Shown: positions 35,444 through 45,569, counted from the stretch's first letter. The stretch: 64,000 nucleotides of DNA from an uncultured Lachnospiraceae bacterium (GCA_910577015.1 CAJTKU010000007.1:75130-139129); one strand, 5' to 3'. Program-made: numbers and translations. The notes: a model not told the origin generated them from the sequence alone.

Positions 35444-35545
35444 ACGATTAACCTTTCAGCCATGCCGACCCGGCGGAGGCTATGATTTACTATCTGTATT
35501 ATAATATATCAGAAGAAACAGGACAACCGTATGTCATGTTTCCTA

Positions 35546-38500
35546 TTATTTGTTTCTTCTATGTGTATATTGAAGGGTGTCAAGCGGTAATCGCTGTAAT
35601 GATTTTAAAATATATTCTGCTCCGGTATTGTTGGTGACGTTAGGGCAGCTTATGTTTATGTTATTGTTATATACATTCTGCGGGCTTGACTGAATATGGG
35701 AAATGGCACTGTAACCGCCTGTTTCCAGGTTAATGCCGTTGCTTCTGAAGAATGCCATCCGTGCATTATGAATCATGTTCCGTTGCTGCTCAGGGGTAAT
35801 AACAAGCTCTCCGTGCTGCAATATGGCTGGAACTTCATTAGGCAAAACTCCATCGGCAGCTAACTTCTTTATTATTTCCAACGATTGATTGACAGGTTTG
35901 CTTTTCCCCGGAGCCGTAACATACCCTTCATTAAGTCCGGTGTGAAATTTCTTTAGTGTTACACTATGGTTTGATTGCGAACCTGCATATGAAGATAAGT
36001 GCTTAGATGCTTCATATGAAGTGTTAAATCCATCAGATAATTTTTCGCCAGTTGCTTTGTTGACAATATACCACTTACCGGAACTGCGAGGGGTAGCAGA
36101 AGTGTTTTCATCATCCCCACCAAGACCCTGTTTATCAGGAATATTGCCCACCTTTCCGCCACTTATATTACCGGCATCCGCTTCAGCCTTTATACGGGCG
36201 GCATTGACTGCGGCATCCGCCTGTGCCTGTTGAAGTGCAATATACTGCTCTGTGAAGCTTCTTAAAGTATCAAGCCTTCCATTAAGCACCTGCGATTCCC
36301 AGTCAGCTCCAAGGATTTCAGCCGCAATCATTTTATTCTGCTGTTTTTCATAAACGCCGGATATTTCATTCCATTTGCCCTTATATGCTTCCAGCGCGCC
36401 AATCTGAAAGTCAAGACTTTTTGTGGCGTTTTCCATTTCTCGTTTAAGAGATTCTATCTGCCCTTCCAGACGGGAAACGTTAAGTTGAAATTCTTTTTCT
36501 TCAAGGTCGTCTTCAGCGTCACGAACAGATTCCATGTCTGCTTCATATATGAACTGTTCACCATTATATATCTTATTTATGCGCTGGTTTCTTGCCCGTT
36601 CGGCTTCATACTGTGCCTTTTCAAGGTCAATCCGGGCCTTTCGCGCGTCATTGGCCTTGTTCAGGGCATCGATTTCAGACTGGATGGCGTTAATTTTAAC
36701 CTGATAAGTGTCCTCTATCGTTTCTTTTTGTTCTTTCAGCCTGTCAATTTCATCATCTATACTGTCAGTTACGGCATTTACCGCCCTGTCATAGAGGGAT
36801 AATTGGTCATTATACATATCCTCTAAAGCGTCATAATACTCTTCAGCGGCTATTCTGCCGTCACGGTAATAATCCTCTATGATTTTTTGCCGTTTGCCGG
36901 TGTATTCTTTAAAGGTGATAATGTCAGCGTCAAGCTGTCTTTCAAGATAATGAATTTCCTTATCCAGAAGATTTTTATAATCTGTTTCCGCTTCCATTGC
37001 CGCTGCCGAAGAAGCCCCCTTGTCATATTTGGGAGAAAAATCAACTCCTGCATTTCCGATTTCGGTAAACTGCTTTTCAACATCCGCTTTTACTTCCGCC
37101 ATCCTGTTTGCAATGGCAAGGGCAGCCTGTGTATGTCCGGCAGCCGATTCTTTTTCGTATGCCGCATTCAGCCCCGCAAGCATACCGATACTTTCTGTAG
37201 CTATGTTTGCGGCCTTGGCAAGCCGGTAAAGACTGTTGATGTCAGAACCGGGATTGAAAGCTGTTTCATCGCATAATGCTTTCTTTAGCTGTAATAATGC
37301 AAGGGCCTGTCCGCAGGTTTCGGCTGCAATCTGTTCCTGCGTGAGGTCTTCAATTTGCTTTTCTGTTTTATCAGTCAGGTCAATTCCGGCATCCGCACAC
37401 TCTTTCTTTGCGGCGGCATAATCCTCATAAGTATAGCCAAGGGAGGAAATCATGACGGCTTCCGCATTGGTAATGCCTGTGCTTTCCAGAAGGCTCTGCA
37501 CCAGCCTGTAGTTTTCACCGGAGCAGTCTGACAGGGCAGGGTTGAGCCCGGTCACAATGTCGGAGGCAAGCAGGTTAAAGGCAGTCTGTACGTCATCCGC
37601 AGTGGAAGAGGTGTCAGTAAGCGCCCTGGCGAGGTTCTCGAAGGAGGCGTAGTCGATGTTTATCCCGTCGATTGCATTCAGGTCATCCAGTTTTGATTTT
37701 ATGGAATCCAGCATGGAGATGTCGACATTTTCAAGGTTCATTTCGTCTTCACCGATAAAAATATCCTGATATGCTGATTTGAGGGAATCAAACGCCGGTT
37801 TAAGCTGGGTATTAAGCTGGTCTATTGTTTGGGAAAGAGATTGGGAAGTGGGTTCATCCACTGTCATTTCCTTTGTCTTTTCAATCTCTGCTTGTAGTTC
37901 TTCAAATGTCATATTGCCAACATTTTTGATTTTATAAGCAATTTCCAAGTCTTCCGGAGTAAGTTTATCAATATTTTCTTGTCCAAATAAACCAACAAGC
38001 CCCTGATAGTCCATAGCAGAAACTAAATTACGTTCTTTTAACAACTCTATCATTTCCTCAGGAGTCATATTATAATCATGAGCAATGGAAATCAGTGCCT
38101 GATACCGTTCATCTTCTGCTCCTAAGCCAAGTATTTCTTCTAAGGTCAGCGACCTTCCGTTTTCATCCTTTAACCCGTTTAAAACAGATTGTACTTTGCC
38201 TTGTAAATCATTCTCATTGGTATCAAAAGCGATATTAAAATTCCACCCATTTACAATAGCCTTTAATGTTGGATACATATTTTCAAGGTATGCAGCAACA
38301 TCTGAGTCCCCATTAGCTATGGCTGCAGACATAGCAGTTGATACTAAACCTGCATATTCATCAGCGGCTTCTTTTATTTTTTCTTCGTCACCAGAAGCAA
38401 ACGCCTCATTATACTTTTCGGCAGCATCGGTAATATTTTTAAAAGTATCGGCATATTTAGAATCGTCTGCCAAAATCTTTTCCCGAAGAATATATTGGTC

Positions 38501-41368
38501 ATAAAAATTCTTATATTTTTCAGTTAATTCTTTATATGAATTAGCAGTATTACCTACTTTATCATATAATTTATCAAAAGAATCATCATTGCCAATCAGA
38601 TTTTGCAATGCCAATAATTTGTTATATATTTCTTCTGCATTGCCGGAAAGCGAAAGCGTTGCACCTTTTGTATCTTCTATAGATTCTGTTAATGAATCAA
38701 AATGCCTAAATGATTGTAAATCGTCAGTAAGAACGTCAATATCTATACCAATATTTTCAAGTTCATCAACCATTTCATCAGTTAGTTTGTTTATACTGGC
38801 AAATTCAAGCCCGCTAAAAGATATAGTATGCTCGCCATATTCATCCAGCATTCTTTCAATATTATCAGTGCCCTGAAAGAAATTTGCTACATCATTCCAG
38901 AAACCGCCATTATTAAATTCATTCTTTGCTTCCTGCCATTTGATGTTTGTGAACTTGTCCAATGCATCTGTTTGTCCATTGATTGCATCCGTAACATTTT
39001 CTATAACGCTCTTTTCTGTTCCAAACTTGTCAATTAATTCGTCCTGAATAGATAGAAGGGACTTTCTGGCATTAGCAACGTCTTCAATAGAAGAGCCGTT
39101 ATCATTTATGGTTTTATATAACCCTTCTATTTGGGATTTATAATCCTCTATCTCTGATTTCGTGTCATTAAATGAATCGCCTAATTCTTTTGCCCTTTCT
39201 GCTGCCTTACCGCTAACTTGTGATAATTCATAGAATCCTGTTATCACTGCCTGTATGGCCCATCCACCCAACATAGTAATTGCGGAATTGAGAAGGATTG
39301 TTTTTAACCGCAGTGTATCCGTGTTGACGCCCGCCGCCTTGAGGTATGATTTGTAGCCTTCTATGGACGCAGGGGCATCTTGGGAACAGGTAGCAAGATA
39401 TGCTTTGAACTGGGCATTGTTTTGTACTATTGCTTCACCAAACTTATTAATATCTACATTACCCTTAAATAATTCCTTATTCCATCCAGCAATAGCTCCC
39501 TCCGCTTCTGAAAAATGTTTTTTCATATTCTTGATAGCAGTAAAGTCTATGCCAAAGATATTTCCCTGTATATCAATCTTACCTTTATCTTTATTCCATA
39601 CTTGAGTTATTCCGTAATCCTTATTGGCTGCCACCATCGCGGAATTGACAGCGGTAAGCATTACCGGAATTTCGCCAATAGCGTCAGTCAACGCCTCAGC
39701 GCCTTGAATCAATCTGTCAAAGAATGAAATGCCGCTCAAAATCATTTCTTTTTTGGTCAGTAAATTTACAAAGCTGTCAAAGCTATTCTGCAGGGAGTTT
39801 AAGCGTCCTTCCCATGAATTGGCGATTTTCTCCGCTTCTTCCAGCGCTGAGCCTGTACCTTGAGAGAACTCGCTTAACATCTTTTCATACAAATCCCATT
39901 GGCTCAGTAAACTGCTTAATGCGTCTGCATGGAGCTTCCCGCCCAAATCAGAGATTAAACCCTGCTTATCCGCACTGTTATCAGGCAGTGCATTATAGAC
40001 TCCTGCCAAATCCTTCAATATTTCCATCGGATTACGAAGTGCAGCCACTCCATCCTTGACATATTCAAGTTCTACCCCTAAAGAGCGGCATCTTGCTTCG
40101 ACTTTCTTTAACTGCTCCTCGTCAATCACTTCTCCGTCAAACTCGCCGCTGACCTGTTGAAGGTTCAATATAATACTCCTGAATGCACGTCCAATTTCGG
40201 AACCGGCACGTTTGGTTGTCGCAATCATAGCGGCTTCCGCTGCTGTCAGTTCATCAATAGCTATTCCCGCATCCGCCGCAAAGGAAGCTGAAACAAGGAT
40301 GGCATCGGCGATATCGGTCAAACCGGCACCGCTACGGTTACTGATGTAGTTCGCTCCATCAAGGGCGGCATTTAATTTTTCCACACTTCCGCCATATTTA
40401 TAGGCTGCATCCGTTGCTAACAGGTAATTATTTGCATCTTCAGCAGTCATATCGCCGGCGGATTGTGCCAGCAAGGATAACTCTGCCAGTTCTTTAGACA
40501 GTTTTTTATAACCTGAGCCTGCCATCTCCTGAACGCTTAACAGGAAGTTACCCGATAATTGCCCATATCTGCTTGCCGTTTTAAAGGCCTCGTCTCCCAG
40601 ATTCTTGAGTTGCCTTTTAGTTAATTCTGAGGTTTTGCTAATCTTAGTCAAAATGGTGTCGTTTGCTTTTAAATTCTTTAGCGAATTGACAAAATTGTTT
40701 ATTGCCATAGAAGCTATGCCAAAGAGACTGCCTATTTTTGTGATATGAGTCATCATATCTTTCATTTTTTGTCCGGCGCTTTTTCCTGCATATCCCGTTG
40801 CGGTTACTTCCGATTTAAACAGACCGAATGCATCCGTGGCATTTCTTAGTGTTCTTTTATCATCTACAGAATCAATAAGCTCCCTGATTCTCTCACTTTC
40901 TGCCAGAAGGACGCTTGATTCTCTTATTTTACTGTTCTTATTAAGGAAAGAGGTTAGGTCGTCACTAAGCTTTTCCTTCTTTAGGCTGACATTTACAGAA
41001 ATCGGCGTTTTCTCAGCATATGCCTTTATATCTGCCATGACTTTTTGCATTTTCAGTTTCGTTTTATTACCGTCTATTTTTAATGCATCCATTTCATTAA
41101 AGGTCATATTATGCAGCGTATTGTCAATTTCCCTTTTAAGATTTTTGCCGTCAAGCTTTGCCTTTAATTTTACATAACTGAGTTTTGTTTCCAACTCCTT
41201 AACATATTGATTGATTTCTTTTTTCGTATTTCCCTTTGCCAGCGTCCCTGTAAGCCTTAACATGTGAATGGTTTTCTCAAGCTGCCGGATGTCCGTATTG
41301 ATTTGCTTTTTTGACTTTGCTTGTTGAAGTTTCGCTATAAGTTCAATCATAAATTCATTGTTGTTCAA
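35546..41368 (-). CDS. Phage tail tape-measure-like protein, isolated
   Basis: A 1,940-residue protein, one of the largest here. The region around residues 200-560 matches TP901-type tape measure cores (GSGYKKLSKELAELSLLAQ, AAMIATTKRAGSEIGRAFRS). Long helical and coiled-coil stretches follow, with a hydrophobic segment near residue 690 (SAITMLGGWAIQAVITGF). The end carries the tape-measure-like QHGELVITPEQQRNM. In tailed phages this protein sets tail length and helps DNA entry. No portal, capsid, tail tube or baseplate gene is nearby, so its use here is unclear. The start is TTG at 41368 with AAGGAGG eight bases upstream. Zinc-ribbon genes lie immediately upstream. Confidence 0.82.
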   Translation of the reverse strand: MNNNEFMIELIAKLQQAKSKKQINTDIRQLEKTIHMLRLTGTLAKGNTKKEINQYVKELETKLSYVKLKAKLDGKNLKREIDNTLHNMTFNEMDALKIDGNKTKLKMQKVMADIKAYAEKTPISVNVSLKKEKLSDDLTSFLNKNSKIRESSVLLAESERIRELIDSVDDKRTLRNATDAFGLFKSEVTATGYAGKSAGQKMKDMMTHITKIGSLFGIASMAINNFVNSLKNLKANDTILTKISKTSELTKRQLKNLGDEAFKTASRYGQLSGNFLLSVQEMAGSGYKKLSKELAELSLLAQSAGDMTAEDANNYLLATDAAYKYGGSVEKLNAALDGANYISNRSGAGLTDIADAILVSASFAADAGIAIDELTAAEAAMIATTKRAGSEIGRAFRSIILNLQQVSGEFDGEVIDEEQLKKVEARCRSLGVELEYVKDGVAALRNPMEILKDLAGVYNALPDNSADKQGLISDLGGKLHADALSSLLSQWDLYEKMLSEFSQGTGSALEEAEKIANSWEGRLNSLQNSFDSFVNLLTKKEMILSGISFFDRLIQGAEALTDAIGEIPVMLTAVNSAMVAANKDYGITQVWNKDKGKIDIQGNIFGIDFTAIKNMKKHFSEAEGAIAGWNKELFKGNVDINKFGEAIVQNNAQFKAYLATCSQDAPASIEGYKSYLKAAGVNTDTLRLKTILLNSAITMLGGWAIQAVITGFYELSQVSGKAAERAKELGDSFNDTKSEIEDYKSQIEGLYKTINDNGSSIEDVANARKSLLSIQDELIDKFGTEKSVIENVTDAINGQTDALDKFTNIKWQEAKNEFNNGGFWNDVANFFQGTDNIERMLDEYGEHTISFSGLEFASINKLTDEMVDELENIGIDIDVLTDDLQSFRHFDSLTESIEDTKGATLSLSGNAEEIYNKLLALQNLIGNDDSFDKLYDKVGNTANSYKELTEKYKNFYDQYILREKILADDSKYADTFKNITDAAEKYNEAFASGDEEKIKEAADEYAGLVSTAMSAAIANGDSDVAAYLENMYPTLKAIVNGWNFNIAFDTNENDLQGKVQSVLNGLKDENGRSLTLEEILGLGAEDERYQALISIAHDYNMTPEEMIELLKERNLVSAMDYQGLVGLFGQENIDKLTPEDLEIAYKIKNVGNMTFEELQAEIEKTKEMTVDEPTSQSLSQTIDQLNTQLKPAFDSLKSAYQDIFIGEDEMNLENVDISMLDSIKSKLDDLNAIDGINIDYASFENLARALTDTSSTADDVQTAFNLLASDIVTGLNPALSDCSGENYRLVQSLLESTGITNAEAVMISSLGYTYEDYAAAKKECADAGIDLTDKTEKQIEDLTQEQIAAETCGQALALLQLKKALCDETAFNPGSDINSLYRLAKAANIATESIGMLAGLNAAYEKESAAGHTQAALAIANRMAEVKADVEKQFTEIGNAGVDFSPKYDKGASSAAAMEAETDYKNLLDKEIHYLERQLDADIITFKEYTGKRQKIIEDYYRDGRIAAEEYYDALEDMYNDQLSLYDRAVNAVTDSIDDEIDRLKEQKETIEDTYQVKINAIQSEIDALNKANDARKARIDLEKAQYEAERARNQRINKIYNGEQFIYEADMESVRDAEDDLEEKEFQLNVSRLEGQIESLKREMENATKSLDFQIGALEAYKGKWNEISGVYEKQQNKMIAAEILGADWESQVLNGRLDTLRSFTEQYIALQQAQADAAVNAARIKAEADAGNISGGKVGNIPDKQGLGGDDENTSATPRSSGKWYIVNKATGEKLSDGFNTSYEASKHLSSYAGSQSNHSVTLKKFHTGLNEGYVTAPGKSKPVNQSLEIIKKLAADGVLPNEVPAILQHGELVITPEQQRNMIHNARMAFFRSNGINLETGGYSAISHIQSSPQNVYNNNINISCPNVTNNTGAEYILKSLQRLPLDTLQYTHRRNK

Positions 41369-41398
41369 AATGGTTTCCTCCTTAAATTAAGACATAAT

Positions 41399-41430
41399 AA
41401 AAGAGAGATTACATTGGCAACCTCTCTCTT
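41399..41430 (-). terminator. Hairpin between zinc-ribbon gene A and the tape-measure gene
   Basis: The stem AAGAGAGAGG-type/TCTCTCTTTT with a TTGCCAATGTAA loop is followed by ATTATGTC on the minus strand. It is a modest terminator or attenuator and lies directly before the tape-measure ribosome-binding site. Confidence 0.5.
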
Positions 41431-41459
41431 AAAATCATTTGTTGTTCCATATTTCATTT

Positions 41460-41924
41460 TCAAAATTTCCTTTTACACCTGAGACATACTCTTTGGAATT
41501 GGTTAGTTGCAAAACCTGTCAGCAAACTAAACTTCTTTGGGACTATTTGCACCTCACTGCTGAAACAATAAGGACAACTTACTTTAGGCGCTTCCTTAGG
41601 TTCTGCAAATGCATCAGGTACATAGGTGCGCAATATTCTTTTTACTTCATCAAGCCCACATTGGGATTCCGGCGGTGCTTTGAATTCTTTGATAAGTTTT
41701 GTATCTGTCCACTTTTCCAAGTCAACAGGCTTATCTCTTAAAGTAAAGCATTGTGTTTCTTCATCTTTGTAATAATACCACGTAATCCAATCCGGGTGTT
41801 CCTCTTCGTTCTGCATCTCTGCACCGCATAACGGACACACATCAGTGTTACCCTGCTTTCCCATTAGAAACATCCTATTGTAACTGCTACCGCACTTTGG
41901 ACATTTTACATTATCCTGCCCCAT
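41460..41924 (-). CDS. Zinc-ribbon protein A
   Basis: A 154-residue protein with four CxxC knuckles: CPKCGSSYN and CPLCGAEM at the N-terminal end, CPYCFSSE and CLRCKRKF at the C-terminal end, enough for two zinc sites. Between them lies a variable, acidic segment (YYYKDEETQCFTLRDK). It is nearly identical to the neighbouring copy B outside this segment. GGGGGGTAGAT lies before the ATG. No enzymatic motif is seen. Its place just before the tape-measure-like gene suggests a shared function, but this is inference. Confidence 0.75.
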   Translation of the reverse strand: MGQDNVKCPKCGSSYNRMFLMGKQGNTDVCPLCGAEMQNEEEHPDWITWYYYKDEETQCFTLRDKPVDLEKWTDTKLIKEFKAPPESQCGLDEVKRILRTYVPDAFAEPKEAPKVSCPYCFSSEVQIVPKKFSLLTGFATNQFQRVCLRCKRKF

Positions 41925-42046
41925 ATCTACCCCCCCTTATTACCTTTTTTTGTGACTATATTCATAGTACTATATGATTTTCTTGTTTGCAAGCAATTTC
42001 ATTATAATTATCGAACATATTTTCTTCCTCCTATCTACCCTCCTAG

Positions 42047-42086
42047 TTTCGCTATAAGTTCAATCATAAACTCATTGTTGTTCCAT
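42047..42086 (-). pseudogene. Duplicated 5' tip of the tape-measure gene
   Basis: On the minus strand the bases encode NNNEFMIELIAKL, identical to residues 2-14 of the tape-measure-like protein, and then GG and a stop. No start codon is in frame (TGG replaces TTG). It is a by-product of the duplication and marks its junction. Confidence 0.85.
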
Positions 42087-42095
42087 ATTTCATTT

Positions 42096-42569
42096 TCAAA
42101 ATTTCCTTTTACACCTGAGGCATACTCTTTGGAATTGGTTAGTTGCAAAACCCGTCAGCAAACTAAACTTCTTTGGAACTATTTGCACCTCACTGCTGAA
42201 ACAATAAGGACAACTTACTTTTGGCGCTTCCTTGGGTTCCGCAAATGCATCGGGTACATAGGTGCGCAGTATTCTTTTTACTTCATCAAGCCCGCATTGG
42301 GATTCCGGCGGTGCTTTGAATTCTTTAATAAGAAAAAATTTATCTCCGTGTTCATTCAAGTCTATTGGCTCATCTCTTAAACTAGCTGTTTTCCCATTGT
42401 CACTTTTATGTCCATAATAATACCACGTAATCCAATCCGGGTGTTCCTCTTTGTTCTGCATCTCTGCACCGCATAACGGACACACATCAGCGTTGCCCTG
42501 CTTTCCCATTAGATACATCCTATTGTAACTGCTGCCGCACTTTGGACATTTTACATTATCCTGCCCCAT
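42096..42569 (-). CDS. Zinc-ribbon protein B
   Basis: A 157-residue paralog of protein A with the same four CxxC knuckles. The middle differs (YYYGHKSDNGKTASLRDEP and LNEHGDKFFLIKEF replace the A sequence), while both ends are almost identical in protein and DNA. The ATG at 42569 has GGGGGG with TGTAGAT-like spacing; upstream codons in frame add nothing conserved. The confined divergence suggests either selection on the central part or gene conversion of the ends. Confidence 0.75.
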   Translation of the reverse strand: MGQDNVKCPKCGSSYNRMYLMGKQGNADVCPLCGAEMQNKEEHPDWITWYYYGHKSDNGKTASLRDEPIDLNEHGDKFFLIKEFKAPPESQCGLDEVKRILRTYVPDAFAEPKEAPKVSCPYCFSSEVQIVPKKFSLLTGFATNQFQRVCLRCKRKF

Positions 42570-42756
42570 ATCTACACCCCCCTCATTATCTTTTTTTCTG
42601 ACTATATTCATAGTACTATATGATTTTCTTGTTTGCAAGCAATTTCATTATTATTATCGAACGTATTTTCTGTCGATTGTATACACATTGGAAGCGCAAA
42701 AACCAATCTTGTCCCTCTGCTTATATATATTAGATTATGTAAGTAAATGCACCTTT

Positions 42757-44346
42757 TTAGCTAACATTATATATAAAAATTTCATGATTTTTATTTGCCC
42801 TACTAATAATGCGTCTGTCTTTAGGTACTCTATAATACACTTTATTTTCTACATTGCAAAAATAAAATTTCATATACCCACAATAAACCTTTAATTTCTC
42901 TTTGTTTATGCTGTGTAGGATTGGTTTTTTCACATTTTTATTTGACCAGAATTTAATATTCAAAAATTCATCTTCTAACTCAGCCTCCCAGTATCCTTTC
43001 TCCCAATTAATCAATTTACCTGGTTTATAATTGCCTAATTCATTTGTTTCATATTCTTCTTCTTGATTTTGGTAATATGCTATTACTGTTTTCGCTATAG
43101 TAAGCAGTGCTTCCCTTTTATCATTCACTAAATCATTATCCTTTTCCGATATCAGGTTGACCATATCATACTTCTTTTTCCCCTTTTCAAGAGAAACAAT
43201 ATTTGTAACCGTATCTTCATATTTTTTTATTATTCTGAAATAGTCGTCAAAATCGTTATTATTGATAAATTTTATACTTTTATCATATATTTCACAACTT
43301 ATACTGCTAAATATTTTAATAAATGCTTTTCTTTCCAGTTCGTACAAAAAACGTTCAGATTCCTTTTCATAAATCTTCCCGCTTTCCGCTTTTCCAATTC
43401 TAAAATTTAACGAATAGAACAAATGATTTAACAAACGTCGTTCTATAAGCTCCAAATCTTTCGATATATTTTCCTGTTCAATATTGATTTTGTGCCTGTA
43501 TTTGATTATTTCATGTAACATTTTCTGTGTTACAAGACGCATACCGGGTCCTGACTCTATGTTTCCCTCTTTATTCGTTTCAAAGGTTTCTTTACAATTC
43601 ATGATGGTTTCAATAATAGCCTTGATGTCGCAGGCATTTTCTTTAAAAAGTTTCCGGACGTCATTTCTTTTTAACCATTCTAAATAATCTGTGTATGGAA
43701 GTACCCTTGATATCTTGTTCTCAGACTGAATCCATGTCAATTTCGAGTGCTGGTCAAAAAATGATATTTCCTCCCCATTTTTCACATCTGTATATGTTTC
43801 CGGTACATTCCTACACAAAAATTTATTACTGTTTTCCATTTCTTTCGTCAGGTAATATTTAATGTTTTGCAATAATGTAACTCCATCTGTAATATTGACA
43901 CTGCTTCCTGAAAGCCTGCCCAGAAATAATTTAATTAGAATTTCCTGCATTTCCCCTTCCAAATCAAAAGTATCGTACTCCCCCTCATGATATTTTTTAT
44001 ATCCGCGGGCATCTACTTTTTTCCCATTCTCATAACCTGTAAAAATATGTTTTCTGCTATAATAATATTTTGCTTTTCTTGCCATATGATTTAAACAGGG
44101 AAAGGAAAATATCACTTTTAACTTACGTTTATTACGCCTGTATTCTATTTCATCCTGAACTAATCCCACATCCAAAATATTGTCCGTATGGGACAGTTTA
44201 TATTCTTCTTCTAACTCCACTATCCGGCTAGTCTCATTTACATTTTTACCAACTTCCATAAATATTTCATCCAGTGCCGATTTATCCCCCGACCGATATC
44301 GGACATAGTTTTGATATAATCTTTCCACATCTTTTGAATTTTTCAA
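42757..44346 (-). CDS. Unrecognised 529-residue protein of the tape-measure island
   Basis: A soluble, Lys/Glu/Asn-rich protein with no membrane segment. The first 30 residues (LYQNYVRYRSGDKSALDEIFMEV) faintly resemble the start of sigma-70-like factors, but the conserved core-binding and -10 recognition motifs are not seen. Several long helices with charged faces follow. It starts with TTG at 44346, nine bases after GGAGG. The gene is more AT-rich than its surroundings, which suggests recent transfer. It is the first gene of the block that continues with two zinc-ribbon genes and the tape-measure-like gene. Function unknown. Confidence 0.6.
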   Translation of the reverse strand: MKNSKDVERLYQNYVRYRSGDKSALDEIFMEVGKNVNETSRIVELEEEYKLSHTDNILDVGLVQDEIEYRRNKRKLKVIFSFPCLNHMARKAKYYYSRKHIFTGYENGKKVDARGYKKYHEGEYDTFDLEGEMQEILIKLFLGRLSGSSVNITDGVTLLQNIKYYLTKEMENSNKFLCRNVPETYTDVKNGEEISFFDQHSKLTWIQSENKISRVLPYTDYLEWLKRNDVRKLFKENACDIKAIIETIMNCKETFETNKEGNIESGPGMRLVTQKMLHEIIKYRHKINIEQENISKDLELIERRLLNHLFYSLNFRIGKAESGKIYEKESERFLYELERKAFIKIFSSISCEIYDKSIKFINNNDFDDYFRIIKKYEDTVTNIVSLEKGKKKYDMVNLISEKDNDLVNDKREALLTIAKTVIAYYQNQEEEYETNELGNYKPGKLINWEKGYWEAELEDEFLNIKFWSNKNVKKPILHSINKEKLKVYCGYMKFYFCNVENKVYYRVPKDRRIISRANKNHEIFIYNVS

Positions 44347-44470
44347 TGACGCTTACCTCCACAATAAAATTTTATCCTTAATAACAATGTTTCACTTATT
44401 ATTTCTGTTTTTTTTTGAATACAACACACAAATTTCACATAATACGCTCTGATTGAAAGAAAGCCATTAA

Positions 44471-45412
44471 ATCATCGAAGAGCGGCAAGCCGCTGTTGAA
44501 GCGATTCTTGACGCCGGTCATATTCCTGCCGGTATGGAATTATTTAAGGCAGGAAATGAGTCTCAATTAAAGACAATCTATAAATGGATTGATGAATCTG
44601 ATGTATATATGCTTATTCTTGGTGGTCGTTATGGCTCTATAGAAACCAACTCCGGTAAAAGTTATACCCAGCTTGAATATGAATATGCTTTAAGTAAGAA
44701 TATTCCGGTTTTTGCGGTTGTATTAAGTGATACCTTTTTAACTTCTAAAATTAATATGCTTAAACTACCTAACGTGATGGAACAAAAAGCACCTGACAAA
44801 TACCAAGCTTTTAAATTATTTGTAATGTCAAAAATCATTCGTGAAGTTGACGATTGCAAAGATATTAAAATTGCCATACATACAACTCTAAATGAATTTA
44901 TTCGTGACTATAAATTAATAGGTTGGATTCGCAATACCAGAGAGAATGATACTACTGAACTGATAAAAGAAAATAACGCTTTGCTAAAAGAAATAAATTT
45001 ACTTAATAGACAGATACAAAAACTTCAAGGACAATCAAGCGCAAAAACAAAAGAACAATTTGGCAACTATTCTTTTGACGAATTAGTGATATTACTCGAA
45101 AATAAAATATTTGAAATTCCATCTGAATTTACAGAAACTCAAGAAAATTGTACAATAAATGCACTTAAATTTTTTATTTCCTATTTCGATTTTTTGGTTA
45201 CCGGTATATCAAATACTGATAGAAGTTCTGATTTTGAGACATATGTTTTTTATCATATTTTGCCATACTATGTTAGTTTCGATTTTATGGAACGAGTAAA
45301 ATTACCAAACACTACTGCACAAAGAATACACACTACAAAACTTGGTTCCGCTTTTTATGCCATGCTGGAATCTAAAAATATGACGAAAATCACACCTAAA
45401 CAAAATTCCTAA
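44471..45412 (+). pseudogene. DUF4062 protein lacking its N-terminal start
   Basis: The frame reads IIEERQAAVEAILDAGHIPAG and continues with LGGRYGSIETNSGKSYTQLEYEYAL, the typical DUF4062 core, followed by a coiled-coil linker and an unrecognised C-terminal half. DUF4062 proteins normally open with ~20 more residues ending FVSSTYTDL, but an in-frame TAA (44468-44470) stands where these should be. Homology therefore begins abruptly at a junction. Translation could still start at ATG 44534 (292 residues), losing the first strand. It is oriented opposite to the tape-measure block and ends before tRNA-Thr. DUF4062 is often found in defence-type proteins. Confidence 0.7.
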
Positions 45413-45458
45413 TCTATCGCCCAGTGCCTTTGATGATGGGAAAATTAAGGTTTTGAAC

Positions 45459-45493
45459 AACAAAAAAAGCCCTTGAAATACAAGGACTTTTTT
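45459..45493 (-). terminator. Terminator of the tRNA-Thr transcript
   Basis: The stem AAAAGTCCTTG/CAAGGGCTTTT (one G·T pair) is followed by TTTTGTTG on the minus strand, just past the tRNA 3' end. Confidence 0.8.
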
Positions 45494-45496
45494 CTA

Positions 45497-45569
45497 AGCT
45501 GCTGACGGGAATCGGACCCGTGACCTCCGCACTACCAATGCGACGCTCTACCGACTGAGCCACAGCAGC
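45497..45569 (-). tRNA. tRNA-Thr (anticodon GGT)
   Basis: A full cloverleaf can be drawn: acceptor GCTGCTG/CAGCAGC, D arm GCTC...GAGC, anticodon stem TCGCA/TGCGG with loop TTGGTAG (anticodon GGT, reading ACC and ACT), variable loop AGGTC, and T arm ACGGG-TCCGATT-CCCGT. The discriminator base is T. CCA is not encoded. A terminator follows. Confidence 0.95.

Larger units (their letters stand above)
41931..42670. repeat. Tandem duplication of the zinc-ribbon locus
   Basis: The zinc-ribbon gene, its leader (ATAGTACTATATGATTTTC... at 41970 and again near 42612) and the bases around its stop occur twice, head to tail (about 41441-42026 and 42078-42670). Between them lies a copy of the first codons of the tape-measure gene (42047-42086). 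The two copies differ mainly in the middle of the coding region. Confidence 0.85.

Noticed and set aside
42757..44346. Sigma factor
   Set aside because: Only the first ~30 residues are reminiscent of region 2; the promoter-binding motifs and region 4 are not visible, so I left it as unknown.
35500..45569. Island integrated at tRNA-Thr
   Set aside because: A copy of the tRNA 3' end was looked for at the far side of the tape-measure block and not seen, and there is no integrase in the block.
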